A stretch of 64,000 bases of DNA from Aneurinibacillus thermoaerophilus (GCF_900099925.1 NZ_FNDE01000005.1:62001-126000), one strand, 5' to 3'. Shown: positions 1-9,001, counted from the first letter of the stretch. The notes: a model not told the origin generated them from the sequence alone. Numbers and translations are program-made.

Positions 1-364
1 TTGCCAGTGCTTCCCGCACTTTTTCATCAATCTCCCGTTTGGACAGCTTTCTGTTCTTCAAGCCATACGCAATATTTTGATAGGCCGTTAAATTCGGAAA
101 CAAAGCGTACGATTGGAATACCATCCCGAAATTACGCTGTGCAGGAGGAAGGGACGTTACTTCCTTCCCCCCGACGAAAATTCGCCCCTGATTCGGCTGT
201 TCCAATCCGGCTAAAATTCGAAGAAGCGTCGTTTTTCCACACCCACTCGGACCAAGCAGGCAAACAAACTCACCCTTACGAATCTCAAAGCTAATATCAC
301 GTAACGCGGTAAATGTACCAAATTGCTTGGAAATGTTATGTACAGAAAGGTATGCATCGTTCAT
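1..364 (-). CDS. ABC transporter ATP-binding protein, partial (cut by left edge)
   Basis: Only the first 121 codons are inside the window; the gene continues past position 1. It starts at ATG 364 with AAGGAG about 12 nt upstream. The translation begins [18 protein letters not shown] and contains Walker [17 protein letters not shown] and Q-loop [12 protein letters not shown], as in the PotA/AfuC/PhnT group of importer ATPases. The signature motif, Walker B and any C-terminal regulatory domain lie outside. It follows the binding-protein gene at 385-1461 by 20 nt, so it very likely powers the same importer. The permease gene must lie further left, unseen. That it is an importer ATPase is safe; the substrate rests on the neighbour. 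Confidence 0.9.
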   Translation of the reverse strand, partial: MNDAYLSVHNISKQFGTFTALRDISFEIRKGEFVCLLGPSGCGKTTLLRILAGLEQPNQGRIFVGGKEVTSLPPAQRNFGMVFQSYALFPNLTAYQNIAYGLKNRKLSKREIDEKVREALA

Positions 365-384
365 AAGCCCATCTCTTCTCCTTT

Positions 385-1461
385 CTACTTTTTCGGTTCG
401 CTTTTTGCGCTATAGCGCTTGTCCCATTCCGCTAAAATCTTATCACGCTCAGTCGCTGCTTTATTAAAATCATAAGGAATGAGTTGCTTTAACGGATCTT
501 GAGTATACCCTTCCGGAATGCCCTGTCCTTCATTTTTCACACTAACAATCGCAAAGTTCTTGTTGTATTCTTTCATCGCTTCACCGCTAATCGCCCAATC
601 AAGAAATAGCTTCGCTTCCGGCTTGATCTCCTTCTTTTTCACCAGCGCATTTGCCTCCAGATCCCATCCAGAGCCCTCTTTCAGGAATACAACTTCCACC
701 GGCGCTCCTTTTTTCTTCTCCGTAATCCCACGATAACCAAAGGAAATCCCGATTGGATATTCCCCTTGCGCCGCCATTTTCGCTGGCTTGGAACCGGAAT
801 GCGTATATAGCGCAATATTTTCATGCAGCTTATCCATGTACTCCCATGCCTTTTGCTCCCCAAGCAATTGATGTAAACCTGAAACCGTCAGAAACCCTGT
901 GCCGGAAGAAGACGGGTTCGGCATGACGATTAACCCTTTGTATTCTGGCTTAATTAAATCAGCATACGTTTGCGGAATCGGAAGCTTACGCTTTTCTAAC
1001 TCTTTTGTATTTACAATTATCGCTGTTTCCCAAGCGTCAATTCCCACCCAATGCGCAGGCTCTGCTTTATCTTTAAACTGTGGAACAATACGTTCAATTC
1101 CTTTTGGTGAATAACCTTCCAGCATTTGATTTTGATCTAACACCAGCAGGCTTGTCGCTGCTGTCCCCCACACAACATCCGCTTGCGGATTTTCTTTTTC
1201 CGCGAGAAGCTTAGCAGTAATGACACCAGTCGAGTCGCGCACAATATTCAGTTTAATATCAGGATATTTTTTCTTGAATGATTCCAAATACGTTTGAATT
1301 TGGTCATCTTCTAGTGCCGTATAGATCGTTAACTCTTTTGCTTTTCCTTCCCCATTTCCCTGCGTTTTTTCTCCCGTCGTTGCCTTTCCACCGCCGCATC
1401 CTGTCAAGATAGCTAACAGCAATAGCGTCATCACCAGCAACAGCTTGCTCCATCGCTTCAT
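385..1461 (-). CDS. ABC transporter substrate-binding lipoprotein, 2-aminoethylphosphonate/Fe(III) type
   Basis: A 358-residue extracellular binding protein. It has a lipoprotein signal: a hydrophobic stretch at residues 8-20, then LTGCGGG with the lipidated Cys. The mature part starts with [20 protein letters not shown] and contains [21 protein letters not shown] and [10 protein letters not shown], typical of the SBP_bac_8/AfuA fold, and it resembles the PhnS-like set assigned to 2-aminoethylphosphonate. Iron(III) binding by relatives of this fold is the main alternative. GGGAG lies just upstream of the ATG. The ATPase gene follows at 20 nt. No phosphonate catabolic gene is in the window, so the substrate is inferred from family resemblance only. 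Confidence 0.85.
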   Translation of the reverse strand: MKRWSKLLLVMTLLLLAILTGCGGGKATTGEKTQGNGEGKAKELTIYTALEDDQIQTYLESFKKKYPDIKLNIVRDSTGVITAKLLAEKENPQADVVWGTAATSLLVLDQNQMLEGYSPKGIERIVPQFKDKAEPAHWVGIDAWETAIIVNTKELEKRKLPIPQTYADLIKPEYKGLIVMPNPSSSGTGFLTVSGLHQLLGEQKAWEYMDKLHENIALYTHSGSKPAKMAAQGEYPIGISFGYRGITEKKKGAPVEVVFLKEGSGWDLEANALVKKKEIKPEAKLFLDWAISGEAMKEYNKNFAIVSVKNEGQGIPEGYTQDPLKQLIPYDFNKAATERDKILAEWDKRYSAKSEPKK

Positions 1462-1650
1462 CTTTTTCTCCCTCGCTTCGTTTTATCAAATTTGTAATTG
1501 CTTGACACCTCTCACTATAAAGAAGAAATGTTAATCTAATATTAATTCCACATTAATTTTTGTTTGTTTCGTTGTTTTTACCTGTTTTTAATTTGTTTTT
1601 CTCTTTTCCTTTCACCTTGGTGTGTTACCATTCGTGTTAATTAAATGTAA

Positions 1651-1701
1651 AAAAACTCGCAGACATGCAAAAAAAGTTTTTGGCACGCACTGCGAGTTTT
1701 T
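1651..1701. terminator. hairpin in the 1.46-1.82 kb gap
   Basis: The arms AAAAACTCGCAG (1651-1662) and CTGCGAGTTTTT (1690-1701) are perfectly complementary with a 27-nt loop, and the right arm ends in a T run. On the minus strand this stands between the debris at 1.8 kb and the importer genes. A second imperfect hairpin sits at about 1733-1792 (CTCTTTG...GTAGAC / GTCTAC...CAAAGAG). The rest of 1462-1823 is AT-rich and holds only the promoter region of the importer operon; no gene was seen. Confidence 0.55.
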
Positions 1702-1823
1702 GTCTGATGTGAAAATATTCATAGAAAAAAGAGTGTCTCTTTGCAGCTTGTAGACCTGTCTGAAAGTTAGACTTTGTCTACAATCAAAGAGTGACTTCTT
1801 TAATTGTTTACCTTTATTTCCTG

Positions 1824-2048
1824 TTATCGTAACCTCAGTTTTGGAACAGGAAGTTGAATGATAAAGCCTTCTGGAGCCATGTTAATAGCGTTTTGAATAG
1901 CAGCGGTATCATCTTGTACTCCATCAAAATTCGCCTCATAATCAGAACCATTAATTACGGTTTTAGCTTGGACTTTCTCTTGAAAAAGACATGCATTCAA
2001 CACAAAAATCATTAGCCCAAGAGTGATAAAAAAGTATTTATTCATCAT
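1824..2048 (-). pseudogene. N-terminal fragment of a pectate-lyase-like beta-helix protein
   Basis: A short frame with a signal-peptide-like start (MNKYFFITLGLMIFVLNACL) followed by NGSDYEANFDGVQDDTAAIQ. That last string is the hallmark start of the Pectate_lyase_3 / right-handed beta-helix family, whose members are normally several hundred residues long. Here the frame ends about 35 residues after it (QLPVPKLRLR), and no continuation was found in other frames, so this is a decayed gene stub. The longer open frame begins upstream at 2075, but those codons belong to the neighbouring IS21-like scrap. There is no convincing ribosome site. The family motif is clear; that the gene is broken is inferred from length. 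Confidence 0.6.
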
Positions 2049-2051
2049 TGA

Positions 2052-2150
2052 GCCATCGCAAAAGAAACGGGGCATTGCTTCCAGACTGTACGAAAGTACG
2101 CAAACAAAGTGAGAGATGAATTTCGGAAGAATGTTAAAAGCTGTGCTATC
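2052..2150 (+). mobile_element. IS21-like transposase remnant (helix-turn-helix piece)
   Basis: Plus-strand codons from 2052 read AIAKETGHCFQTVRKYANK and then drift into non-conserved sequence. This string resembles the N-terminal helix-turn-helix of IS21-family IstA transposases (pattern I-A-x-x-T-G-H-x-x-x-T-V-R-K-Y-A). An in-frame TGA directly precedes it and there is no start codon, so it is a scrap. It abuts the 5' end of the beta-helix fragment. No terminal inverted repeats were found. Confidence 0.4.
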
Positions 2151-2209
2151 GATCAGCTAAAGCCAGTGTGCTTTCAAACGGCATTTTCTGTCATGAAAAA
2201 GCGCAGAAA

Positions 2210-2815
2210 TCATGAGCCGGTTTGTACGGGAACGTCCGGATGATCTATAACTGTCAGCAAATTCTCGGCCGCCGTTCTTGGATGTGCAGGCGGAATTTGC
2301 TCCGGATAACCGATTTGTAGCAAACCGACGATGCGCTCGTCCCTTCCTACACCCAGCTTTTCTTTCACATCCTCTTCCTGCAAAAATGGATTCGTTCGCC
2401 ATAAAACGCCAATCCCTATTTCCCATGCCGCTAACTGCAAATTTTGAATCAAAGCACTGGCAGCGGCAAAATCCTCGTCTCTCTCATGTTCGTTCGGATG
2501 AAGAGGCATGACGACAAGCAGAAGCAACGGAATACTTTTAAAATAATCCATTCGCTTATTAACGGTCTCCACATCCATCTTCAAAGGACCATGAATTAAA
2601 AACTCGCTGATCGCATTTGTTAATACAGTCTTTCCACTATCCTTAAAAACAATGAAGCGCCACGGTTCCCGTAGTCCATGATTGGGCGCCCATACCGCCA
2701 CATTAAGCAGCTCATTCAGAATCTCAAGGGACACCGAATCAGATTTGAATTTTTTTATCGTTCTTCGCTCCTGAATGACAGTTGCTACTTTTCCTTTCGC
2801 TATTGAATGATTCAT
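2210..2815 (-). CDS. nitroreductase family protein
   Basis: A 201-residue FMN-dependent nitroreductase-fold protein. The N-terminus has the family signature (ERRTIKKFKSDSVSLEILNE, then AVWAPNHGLREPWRFIVF), and the C-terminus carries GVGRDERIVGLLQIGYPEQI. Length matches the single-domain YdjA/YodC-like members. The ATG at 2815 has GAGGTG about 9 nt upstream. A Fur-box-like sequence lies 20-40 bp before the start, and the siderophore uptake operon lies upstream on the same strand. A role in iron release or flavin/NAD(P)H redox under iron limitation is a reasonable inference; the substrate is unknown. Family call firm, role tentative. Confidence 0.88.
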   Translation of the reverse strand: MNHSIAKGKVATVIQERRTIKKFKSDSVSLEILNELLNVAVWAPNHGLREPWRFIVFKDSGKTVLTNAISEFLIHGPLKMDVETVNKRMDYFKSIPLLLLVVMPLHPNEHERDEDFAAASALIQNLQLAAWEIGIGVLWRTNPFLQEEDVKEKLGVGRDERIVGLLQIGYPEQIPPAHPRTAAENLLTVIDHPDVPVQTGS

Positions 2816-2834
2816 ACATCCACACCTCTAATCA

Positions 2835-2854
2835 ATAATAATTATCATTATCAT
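2835..2854. promoter_or_regulatory. Fur-box-like site before the nitroreductase gene
   Basis: AATAATTATCATTATCAT matches the ATAAT/ATTATC pattern of Fur sites, though less symmetrically than the sites at 7238 and 9002. It overlaps the expected promoter of the gene starting at 2815. Confidence 0.6.
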
Positions 2855-3041
2855 ATAAAACATTAGTCTCTCAGTCAAGCTTAGAGTGTATAGCACACGT
2901 TCTAATATCCGGAGACAGTCGTTTTTGGGCTTCTGACAGAAAACGATCATAACGAGCGAGCCAGTATTTTGCTTCTCCTCAGCTGTCACATGGTCACCGT
3001 TAAAGGATTGTTATTCTCGTCAACGGTATACAAATCTTTTA

Positions 3042-3905
3042 TCAAGATATAGATGTCAATGCAAACCGTACACCGCGGCTGATCAAGACCGGCAGCACCG
3101 ATATATGGCCCTCCTCCTCGAACTCTTTGAACTCTACGTGCACTCCACAGTCTGCGAAGGCAGATAGACGTTCTGAAAGCTCCTTCGCGTTTTCGTTCAT
3201 GCGACTCTTATGTGATTTTTCTAGCTCTCCCGCCGCGATCATGAGGCTAACATTTATACTTTCCTGCTCCAGAAAGGAAACGAATTGCCGCTCCGCTTCA
3301 AAAATGAACGACTTGTTCCAATGAATGGAGGGGCTGCCCGCGACATACGTTTGAAAAGCATGCGGATGAGTAAAAAGCACTTGCAACACAAAGAGACCAC
3401 CAAGTGAATGGCCAAAGATAGTTTGTCTACTTTTATCAATTTTGAACGTGCGCTCGATCTCGGGTTTCAGATCCTCTTCGATGAATCGCAAAAATAATTC
3501 TGCTCCTCCGAGCTCCGGCCATGCTCTTCCGTCAGGGCTTTTGGGCAGATCTTCAGCTGGAGTCGGCAGAGTAAAATCGTAATAACGTGCGGAATCAAAC
3601 GGGGCTTCGGTCTGATAGCCAATCCCAACGATAACTGCCGGAACAACTCCGGTCTTCTCGTGCGCACGCGCCTGTACGCGCACAGTCTCTACCATCGTTC
3701 CAAATACAGAGTTGGCATCCAGCAAATAGATCACCGGATATCCCGAGGGTGGCGGAGCCTCATTGGGCTTAGCGACAAAGATTCGATATTTACGGTTGTG
3801 GACGCTAGAATGCAGCTCCCACTGTTCTGTATGCGGTATTGTAACCTCACTGCCTGCAGTATGTTTGACCGGCGTTTCAATCTGCTTGATTATCTTGCGA
3901 GCCAT
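3042..3905 (-). CDS. besA: ferri-siderophore esterase, BesA-like (alpha/beta hydrolase)
   Basis: An alpha/beta hydrolase of the esterase-D/IroE/BesA group, about 287 residues. The nucleophile elbow GHSLGG is near residue 170, preceded by YPVIYLLDAN and VVPAVIVGIGY, which are characteristic of enterobactin/bacillibactin trilactone hydrolases; a late EEGHIS supplies the likely catalytic His. Such enzymes cut the ester backbone of the imported ferric siderophore so that iron can be released. The gene directly follows feuC, as in the B. subtilis feuABC-besA operon. A start at 3914 would overlap the ribosome site; ATG 3905 has GGGGAGG 12 nt upstream and is preferred. Cytoplasmic, with no signal peptide. 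The exact siderophore is inferred from synteny. Confidence 0.88.
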   Translation of the reverse strand: MARKIIKQIETPVKHTAGSEVTIPHTEQWELHSSVHNRKYRIFVAKPNEAPPPSGYPVIYLLDANSVFGTMVETVRVQARAHEKTGVVPAVIVGIGYQTEAPFDSARYYDFTLPTPAEDLPKSPDGRAWPELGGAELFLRFIEEDLKPEIERTFKIDKSRQTIFGHSLGGLFVLQVLFTHPHAFQTYVAGSPSIHWNKSFIFEAERQFVSFLEQESINVSLMIAAGELEKSHKSRMNENAKELSERLSAFADCGVHVEFKEFEEEGHISVLPVLISRGVRFALTSIS

Positions 3906-3956
3906 TGTTAGCATTTCCTCCCCTAATCCTAATAGAATCCTTTAAACTTTTCTCAA

Positions 3957-4985
3957 TTAGCTCCGCCCCTTTTTCCTGTAAAGCAAAAAAATAAAATACG
4001 GAACGCCAATGATTGCAGTGACGATACCTACGGGCAATTCTGCCGGGGCAAAGACCGTCTTGCTGATATAATCAGAGATCATCACTAACAGTGCCCCGAC
4101 AACTCCGCATACTGGAATGATTCGTCTATGTGCATTGCCGACAAGATACTTCGCGATGTGAGGGGCCATCAGACCAATAAATCCGATCCCCCCCGATACG
4201 GATACACATGCGCTCACAATGCCGATACTGCTTAATAAGAGCACCGCTTTTTCTTTTTGCGAGGCTACACCCACGCTTATGACGCTGTCTTCATCCAATT
4301 GAAATAAATCCAGAATATATGACTTGCTCACAATGACAGGAACAAGAAGTACAAACCATGGAAGAATAGAAATGATATATTTCCAATTGGCATTGTAAAT
4401 GCTGCCCGAATTCCATACCACTGCCATCTCAAAGTCGTTAGGATTCATTTTCAATGTCAGATAAAGCGAAACAGCCCCTAAGCCTGATGCTATTGCAATA
4501 CCGGTCAGCAAGAGACGTTGCGATTCCAGCTTTCCATTCTTCCAAGAAAACAGGTAGATAAGGAACGCTGCGAGAAGCCCGCCTATCAAGCCAAATAGCG
4601 GCATCGCCAGAATAGACGTCCATTCGTCTCCTTTACTTTGTCCTTGATAAAAAAACAAAAAAATGACCATAGCTGCACCTGCGCCCGAGTTAATTCCCAG
4701 AATCCCCGGATCAGCCAATCCGTTTCTCGTAATGCTCTGAATGACAGCCCCTGCGATGGCCAACCCCATTCCAACCAGCATGGCGATGATGATTCTTGGC
4801 AGACGAAATTCAAAAATGACCAAGTCCTGATCAGGCTGCGAATCCATTCGCAATAATGTCCGAATAATATCCATGACCTTAATATCAAAAGCGCCGCTCG
4901 TCAAACTCATATACATAGTAACTAACATCATGGCAATACCGATAACTAACGCGATGACATAGCGACTTCTAGAAACATTATTCAC
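3957..4985 (-). CDS. feuC: ferri-siderophore ABC transporter permease (FeuC-like)
   Basis: A 342-residue FecCD-family permease with about nine or ten membrane helices. Family blocks are present: LRLPRII-type RLPRIIIAMLVGMGLAIAG near residue 60, NPDILG-type DPGILGINSGAGAA, and the late FIGLMAPHIAKYLVG and PVGIVTAIIGVPYFI. It would pair with the FeuB-like protein to form the channel for the siderophore bound by FeuA. It starts with GTG 4985 (GGGGAGG 8 nt upstream) and overlaps the end of feuB by 8 nt, suggesting coupled translation. The ATPase is not encoded here; in B. subtilis a distant shared ATPase serves this system, and the same is likely here. Confidence 0.9.
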   Translation of the reverse strand: MNNVSRSRYVIALVIGIAMMLVTMYMSLTSGAFDIKVMDIIRTLLRMDSQPDQDLVIFEFRLPRIIIAMLVGMGLAIAGAVIQSITRNGLADPGILGINSGAGAAMVIFLFFYQGQSKGDEWTSILAMPLFGLIGGLLAAFLIYLFSWKNGKLESQRLLLTGIAIASGLGAVSLYLTLKMNPNDFEMAVVWNSGSIYNANWKYIISILPWFVLLVPVIVSKSYILDLFQLDEDSVISVGVASQKEKAVLLLSSIGIVSACVSVSGGIGFIGLMAPHIAKYLVGNAHRRIIPVCGVVGALLVMISDYISKTVFAPAELPVGIVTAIIGVPYFIFLLYRKKGRS

Positions 4986-5985
4986 GCGTCCCGCCTCCCC
5001 TCGTTCTGATTAAATAAAGAAAAAAAGGAACGCCAAGGAGAGACGTGACCACACCAATCGGCATCTCGAACGGATAATTAAGGAATCGGCTGAGCACATC
5101 ACACAGTGCAAGAAAGAGTCCTCCAAGCACCCCGGAGCATGGAATTATCCATTTATAATCGGCACCTGTCAAAAAACGGGCGATATGAGGTACGATAAGC
5201 CCTACAAATCCAATCTTCCCTACAAGCGCCACCGAGATGCCCGTCAAAATGACAACGCTGAATGTAGCAGCAAACTTGATCAGCGTCGTTTTTTGCCCCA
5301 AGCTAACGGCAATCTCTTCACCAAGAGATAGAACAGAAATGGATTTGGAAAGCTGGATTGCCATCACAATGCCGACCACGGCAAAAGGGATCGCGAGCTT
5401 AATCAGTTCTGGATCCATCTGGTGCAGCCGCGCATTGTACCAAAAGCTGATGTTTTGCGAGACTTGGAAATAGGTCGATAACGCTGCGGAAATGCTGCTT
5501 AGAAACGTACCGATGATCGTACCTAAAATCGCCATCCGAACCGGCGAGAGCCCTCCGGGAAGCAGAATTGCCATCCCGAACACGAGGACGATGCTAAGCG
5601 CCGATCCCATAAAAGAGTACAGAATCATTTCTATAGACGAAGAATTCGGCATAAAGATCATACAGATCGTAATCGCAAAAACCGAGCCGTCAGAAACCCC
5701 CATAATAGAGGGAGATGCAAGATAATTTCTTGTCATACCCTGCATAAGCGCTCCTGAAATGGCCAGAAAAGCTCCAATTAACAGAGCCCCGACCACCCTT
5801 GGGAATCTGGAATGCATAATAATCTGGTGATTCACATTTCCTGGATCAAAAGAGAACAACGCATCACGAATCGTGCTTATCTCTATGTTCTTGGCTCCAT
5901 ATAAAATCGACAAAAGAATCGTAAGTACAATGAGAAATGGTGAACTCCATAGGATCAGGGCAGATGGAGAAATCCTTGATCGCAT
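4978..5985 (-). CDS. feuB: ferri-siderophore ABC transporter permease (FeuB-like)
   Basis: The second FecCD-family permease, 335 residues, with the same helix pattern. Diagnostic strings are HSRFPRVVGALLIGAFLAIS near residue 60, LASPSIMGVSDGS, and the C-terminal FVGLIVPHIARFLTG and PIGVVTSLLGVPFFLYL. It forms the heterodimeric membrane channel with the FeuC-like protein. It starts 10 nt after the feuA stop; the ribosome site is weak (GAGTAGAG), consistent with coupling. Gene order btr-feuA-feuB-feuC-besA is the B. subtilis order, which supports the symbol. Confidence 0.9.
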   Translation of the reverse strand: MRSRISPSALILWSSPFLIVLTILLSILYGAKNIEISTIRDALFSFDPGNVNHQIIMHSRFPRVVGALLIGAFLAISGALMQGMTRNYLASPSIMGVSDGSVFAITICMIFMPNSSSIEMILYSFMGSALSIVLVFGMAILLPGGLSPVRMAILGTIIGTFLSSISAALSTYFQVSQNISFWYNARLHQMDPELIKLAIPFAVVGIVMAIQLSKSISVLSLGEEIAVSLGQKTTLIKFAATFSVVILTGISVALVGKIGFVGLIVPHIARFLTGADYKWIIPCSGVLGGLFLALCDVLSRFLNYPFEMPIGVVTSLLGVPFFLYLIRTRGGGTRE

Positions 5986-5995
5986 AGCGCTCTAC

Positions 5996-7015
5996 TCACT
6001 TTGTTTGAACTAATTTGCTGCTTTTAATGGCTTCCAAGAAGGCAATTTTACTGTAAACCGTACCGCCCTGAAGAGTCGGATCGACCAAATTGACAAACAC
6101 GTTGTCATTTTTTACTGCATTGATGCTTTTCCAAATCGGATTTTTTTGCAAATCTTCAAGCACCTTAGGTGTGTCTTTATTCTCAGCTTCCGAGAATTGA
6201 ACAAAAAGGTAATCCGGGTTCATCTCAGACAGCTTTTCAAGAGAAATCACTTGTTGAGCCTTCGCTTGCTTCACTTCTTTCGGAACCATAGCCCCCAGAT
6301 CGGAATATACTGATGGATTAAAGAACACATTTTCAGGATAGATCATGATGCTGCCTGCCCGCACCCTCATAACCAGAACGTTCTTGTCTTTAAAAACAAC
6401 TCCGATCTTTTCTTTAAGCCCATGAACCTCCTCATTGTACTTTTGCAATGCCTGTCTGGCTTGCTCCTGCTTCCCTGTAAGCTCAGCCAACAAGTTTAGG
6501 TTAGATTCCCAATTAGTGGAAATGTGTGAGACGGGGATCGTTGTGGCTATCTTGTTCAGTTTTTCCACTGTTTCGGCAGGAAACTTAGTGCTGGCCAGAA
6601 TAACATCCGGCTTAAGCTTCAGGATGGTTTCCATATTGGGCTGAGTCTTCTCCCCGACCCCTTCCGCACCTTCGATAATCTTGGCAAACAGTGGCGCGAA
6701 CCTGCCGCCGGTTGTCATAGCTCCCACAGGTTTAACGTCAAGTACCAGCGCATCTTCCATTGATTCCACCGACCCGGTAATGACAATTTTTTCTGCTTTC
6801 ACTGGAACGCTGTACTCTTTGCCTAAGTAATGAATGGTTCTCATTTCGTTTGTAGCGTTCACCGTATTCTTGGAAGAATTGTTTTCAGACATGCCTTTGC
6901 TTTGCGAACTCGTCGTTGCAGCGGTTGCTGGCTTGGCCTCCTCTTTCGCTCCGCAAGCTGCCACCCCAAACATCATCATACCTGCCAAACCTAATGCCCA
7001 TACTTTCTTATTCAT
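5996..7015 (-). CDS. feuA: ferri-siderophore-binding lipoprotein (FeuA-like)
   Basis: A 339-residue class III (cluster A-II) iron-siderophore binding lipoprotein. The signal peptide ends in GVAACG with the lipid-anchored Cys, followed by a Ser/Thr/Ala-rich linker. The mature protein has two lobes (YSVPVKAEKIVITGSVESME; later KPDVILAS and NPDYLFVQFSE) joined by a long helix, as in FeuA/YfiY. It captures the ferric siderophore at the cell surface and hands it to FeuBC. GGGAG precedes ATG 7015. Upstream are a perfect Fur palindrome (7238-7267) and two direct repeats likely bound by the Btr-type activator. Bacillibactin/enterobactin as ligand follows from synteny; schizokinen-type ligands are the alternative. 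Confidence 0.9.
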   Translation of the reverse strand: MNKKVWALGLAGMMMFGVAACGAKEEAKPATAATTSSQSKGMSENNSSKNTVNATNEMRTIHYLGKEYSVPVKAEKIVITGSVESMEDALVLDVKPVGAMTTGGRFAPLFAKIIEGAEGVGEKTQPNMETILKLKPDVILASTKFPAETVEKLNKIATTIPVSHISTNWESNLNLLAELTGKQEQARQALQKYNEEVHGLKEKIGVVFKDKNVLVMRVRAGSIMIYPENVFFNPSVYSDLGAMVPKEVKQAKAQQVISLEKLSEMNPDYLFVQFSEAENKDTPKVLEDLQKNPIWKSINAVKNDNVFVNLVDPTLQGGTVYSKIAFLEAIKSSKLVQTK

Positions 7016-7237
7016 TCTACTGCTCCCTCTCTACTGTCATATCATTAGAAGCATCCCTGTAGGAGCTTCCGTAAATTATGTGTTAAAACCTTGTCATTTG
7101 CATGCTGCACTGTACTCTCCGTAATGAAGACATTCCACCTCCAGACGGACAATCCTGAAAGCCTATGTACTCTTTCTTAATAAGCAAACAGGTGTTATGA
7201 CATTCCTCCTAAATAATGAACTCCGACTCTTTTTTAA

Positions 7238-7267
7238 GAATCATTATCATTTCAATGATAATGATTC
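7238..7267. promoter_or_regulatory. Fur box in front of feuABC-besA
   Basis: GAATCATTATCAT (7238-7250) and ATGATAATGATTC (7255-7267) form a perfect 13-bp inverted repeat with a 4-bp spacer and match the Fur consensus strongly. It lies in the 352-bp gap between btr and feuA. The gap also carries the direct repeats at 7306-7340; nothing else was recognised there. Confidence 0.85.
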
Positions 7268-7305
7268 TCATTAAAATTATAAACTACGACTTTCACAATC
7301 GAACA

Positions 7306-7340
7306 TGGACAATATCCAGAATTAATTTGGACAATCTCCA
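7306..7340 (-). promoter_or_regulatory. direct repeats, candidate Btr activator site
   Basis: TGGACAATATCCA (7306-7318) and TGGACAATCTCCA (7328-7340) are near-identical 13-mers whose starts are 22 bp apart, about two helical turns. They stand upstream of the Fur box relative to feuA, where an AraC-type activator would bind. In B. subtilis Btr activates feu from direct repeats; the assignment here is inferred. Confidence 0.55.
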
Positions 7341-7367
7341 TAAAACGCGGCATCAGAAAAGGGCTCT

Positions 7368-8975
7368 CTAAACGGCCTGAAATAGTTGCTTCAACAGGTC
7401 ATCCACTATTCGTTCACAGGCATACGCAGAATATTCCCGCCATGGATCGGAGGAAATTAAATATACATGGTTCCTGCGGACGGCTTTCAAGTCTTGCCAC
7501 AGCCGGGAAGTTTGCAGCAATTGCCATTGGTTCAATGATTGCGGTTCCTGGCATATATTCAGTAGAATCCGATCAGCATCCATTTCCGCTAATTGCTCCA
7601 AGGTGACAGCTTGTTTGTATTCAGCATCATTGAATCGAGGCACCATATTCAGCTGTAAATCATCGTATAACACATCTTTCATCCCGCGGGCGGGGCAAAG
7701 ATAATAACTTTTCTTATGAATACTCATAATGAGCATGGTGTCGTTTCCTAATTCCCGATTCAGTCGTTCTCTGGCAGACTTCACCTTATGCTCATAGTTA
7801 TCCAGCCAGTAATCTGCTTCTCGCGCAGCTCCAAGGAATTGCGCCGTCAGCTGAAATTGCTCCCGCCAATTCTTTTCTTTCCAGGGAATGTAAAATACTG
7901 GTGCAATTTTTTCCAGCTGTTTCTTCTCATTGGGATGCAGATTGTCCTTGTCGCATATCACAACATCCGGTTGAGCAACGTTCAGCGCCTCAATATTGGA
8001 TTCCCAGTCTTGATTGAACCGGTATGCGCTGAGATGCAGCGGAATATCTGTCCGATACATTTTGTGGTAGTAAGCCGTCCATTTCGGGTGAAGCGGAGCG
8101 GCATAGGGAATGATGTTGAGCGCAAGCATTTGGCCGAGAATCGCAGACGTATAAGCTACGATTTTGCGACGACGATTCTTCATATAGACTGTAGGAGATA
8201 CCCCTACCTCTTTTTTAAATTTGCGGCTAAAATAAAATTCATCATTATAGCCCACTTGATGAGCGATATCGCGCAGCCGGGCATCCGATTGTATCATCAT
8301 CTTCTTGGCATTGTTGAGCCTCACTTCCGTTATATAATCGATCGCGCTTTTACCGTACGTTTTTTTAAATAAGTCGACGTAATATTTAGGGCTAATATCC
8401 GCCATGCGAGCCAAGAACTCAATCGTCAGGCTTTCGTTGTAATGGCTGTCGATATAGGCCTTGGTGCGATCCAGCGCTGTTCGCTGGTCTGACTCAGGAA
8501 AAAGCCGAATATTTTTCAGCAGCCAATACAGCAATTCCTGAAATGCGGACTGCCCACGAAACCGTTCCAATGAATGTTCACTGCGGCAACTCCTGTACAT
8601 CAACTCGCATAACATAACCATCTGGGTATCTTGATAAATCGGAAGCTCTCTTTGCAGTGGGAACGCTTCTCTCGAATCCGAATCCCAAGATACATCAAAT
8701 CTGATGACATATAGCTCCCCCCTCTCCCCTTCCTCTGTAGATATTCCAATGGTTTGTCCGGGTAAAGCGAAATGAACGGCATCCTGTCTCAATCGGTAAT
8801 CCGTATAATCGATCGTCAAACGTCCCTCGCCGTTCTTTACTATAATCAAGACATGCGACTCAATGAGTTGTTGCTCTATCTGTCCGACACGCACTAATTC
8901 GATGCTTCGCAATTTACACCAAAGATCGTCCAAAAAAATAGACGTATGTTCTTTATCAATACGTGGATTTAGCAA
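7368..8975 (-). CDS. btr: AraC-family siderophore-sensing activator (Btr-like)
   Basis: About 535 residues with three parts. An N-terminal AraC-type sensor/cupin region spans roughly residues 20-160. A double helix-turn-helix AraC domain follows at about 170-270 (LTIEFLARMADISPKYYVDL, then LRDIAHQVGYNDEFYFSRKF). The C-terminus (about 280-535) is like a FeuA binding protein (QPDVVICDKDNL, ADRILLNICQEP). This is the B. subtilis Btr architecture, in which the fused domain senses ferri-bacillibactin and activates feuABC. A GTG at 8984 overlaps the GAGG ribosome site, so TTG 8975, 8 nt after it, is preferred. A near-perfect Fur site lies just upstream, giving iron repression plus ligand activation. 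Confidence 0.9.
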   Translation of the reverse strand: MLNPRIDKEHTSIFLDDLWCKLRSIELVRVGQIEQQLIESHVLIIVKNGEGRLTIDYTDYRLRQDAVHFALPGQTIGISTEEGERGELYVIRFDVSWDSDSREAFPLQRELPIYQDTQMVMLCELMYRSCRSEHSLERFRGQSAFQELLYWLLKNIRLFPESDQRTALDRTKAYIDSHYNESLTIEFLARMADISPKYYVDLFKKTYGKSAIDYITEVRLNNAKKMMIQSDARLRDIAHQVGYNDEFYFSRKFKKEVGVSPTVYMKNRRRKIVAYTSAILGQMLALNIIPYAAPLHPKWTAYYHKMYRTDIPLHLSAYRFNQDWESNIEALNVAQPDVVICDKDNLHPNEKKQLEKIAPVFYIPWKEKNWREQFQLTAQFLGAAREADYWLDNYEHKVKSARERLNRELGNDTMLIMSIHKKSYYLCPARGMKDVLYDDLQLNMVPRFNDAEYKQAVTLEQLAEMDADRILLNICQEPQSLNQWQLLQTSRLWQDLKAVRRNHVYLISSDPWREYSAYACERIVDDLLKQLFQAV

Positions 8976-9001
8976 TATGGACACCTCTATCCAATACGAA
9001 A

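Noticed and set aside
1-294. Plus-strand frame of 97 codons at the left edge
   Set aside because: It is the antisense of the ABC transporter ATPase, whose Walker A and Q-loop are clear on the minus strand.
2157-2426. Minus-strand frame inside the nitroreductase region
   Set aside because: Overlaps the nitroreductase, which has the family signature and a ribosome site; this frame is Arg/Ser-rich noise.
7788-8372. Plus-strand frame of 194 codons inside btr
   Set aside because: Antisense to the AraC helix-turn-helix and binding-protein domains; no ribosome site and no family resemblance.
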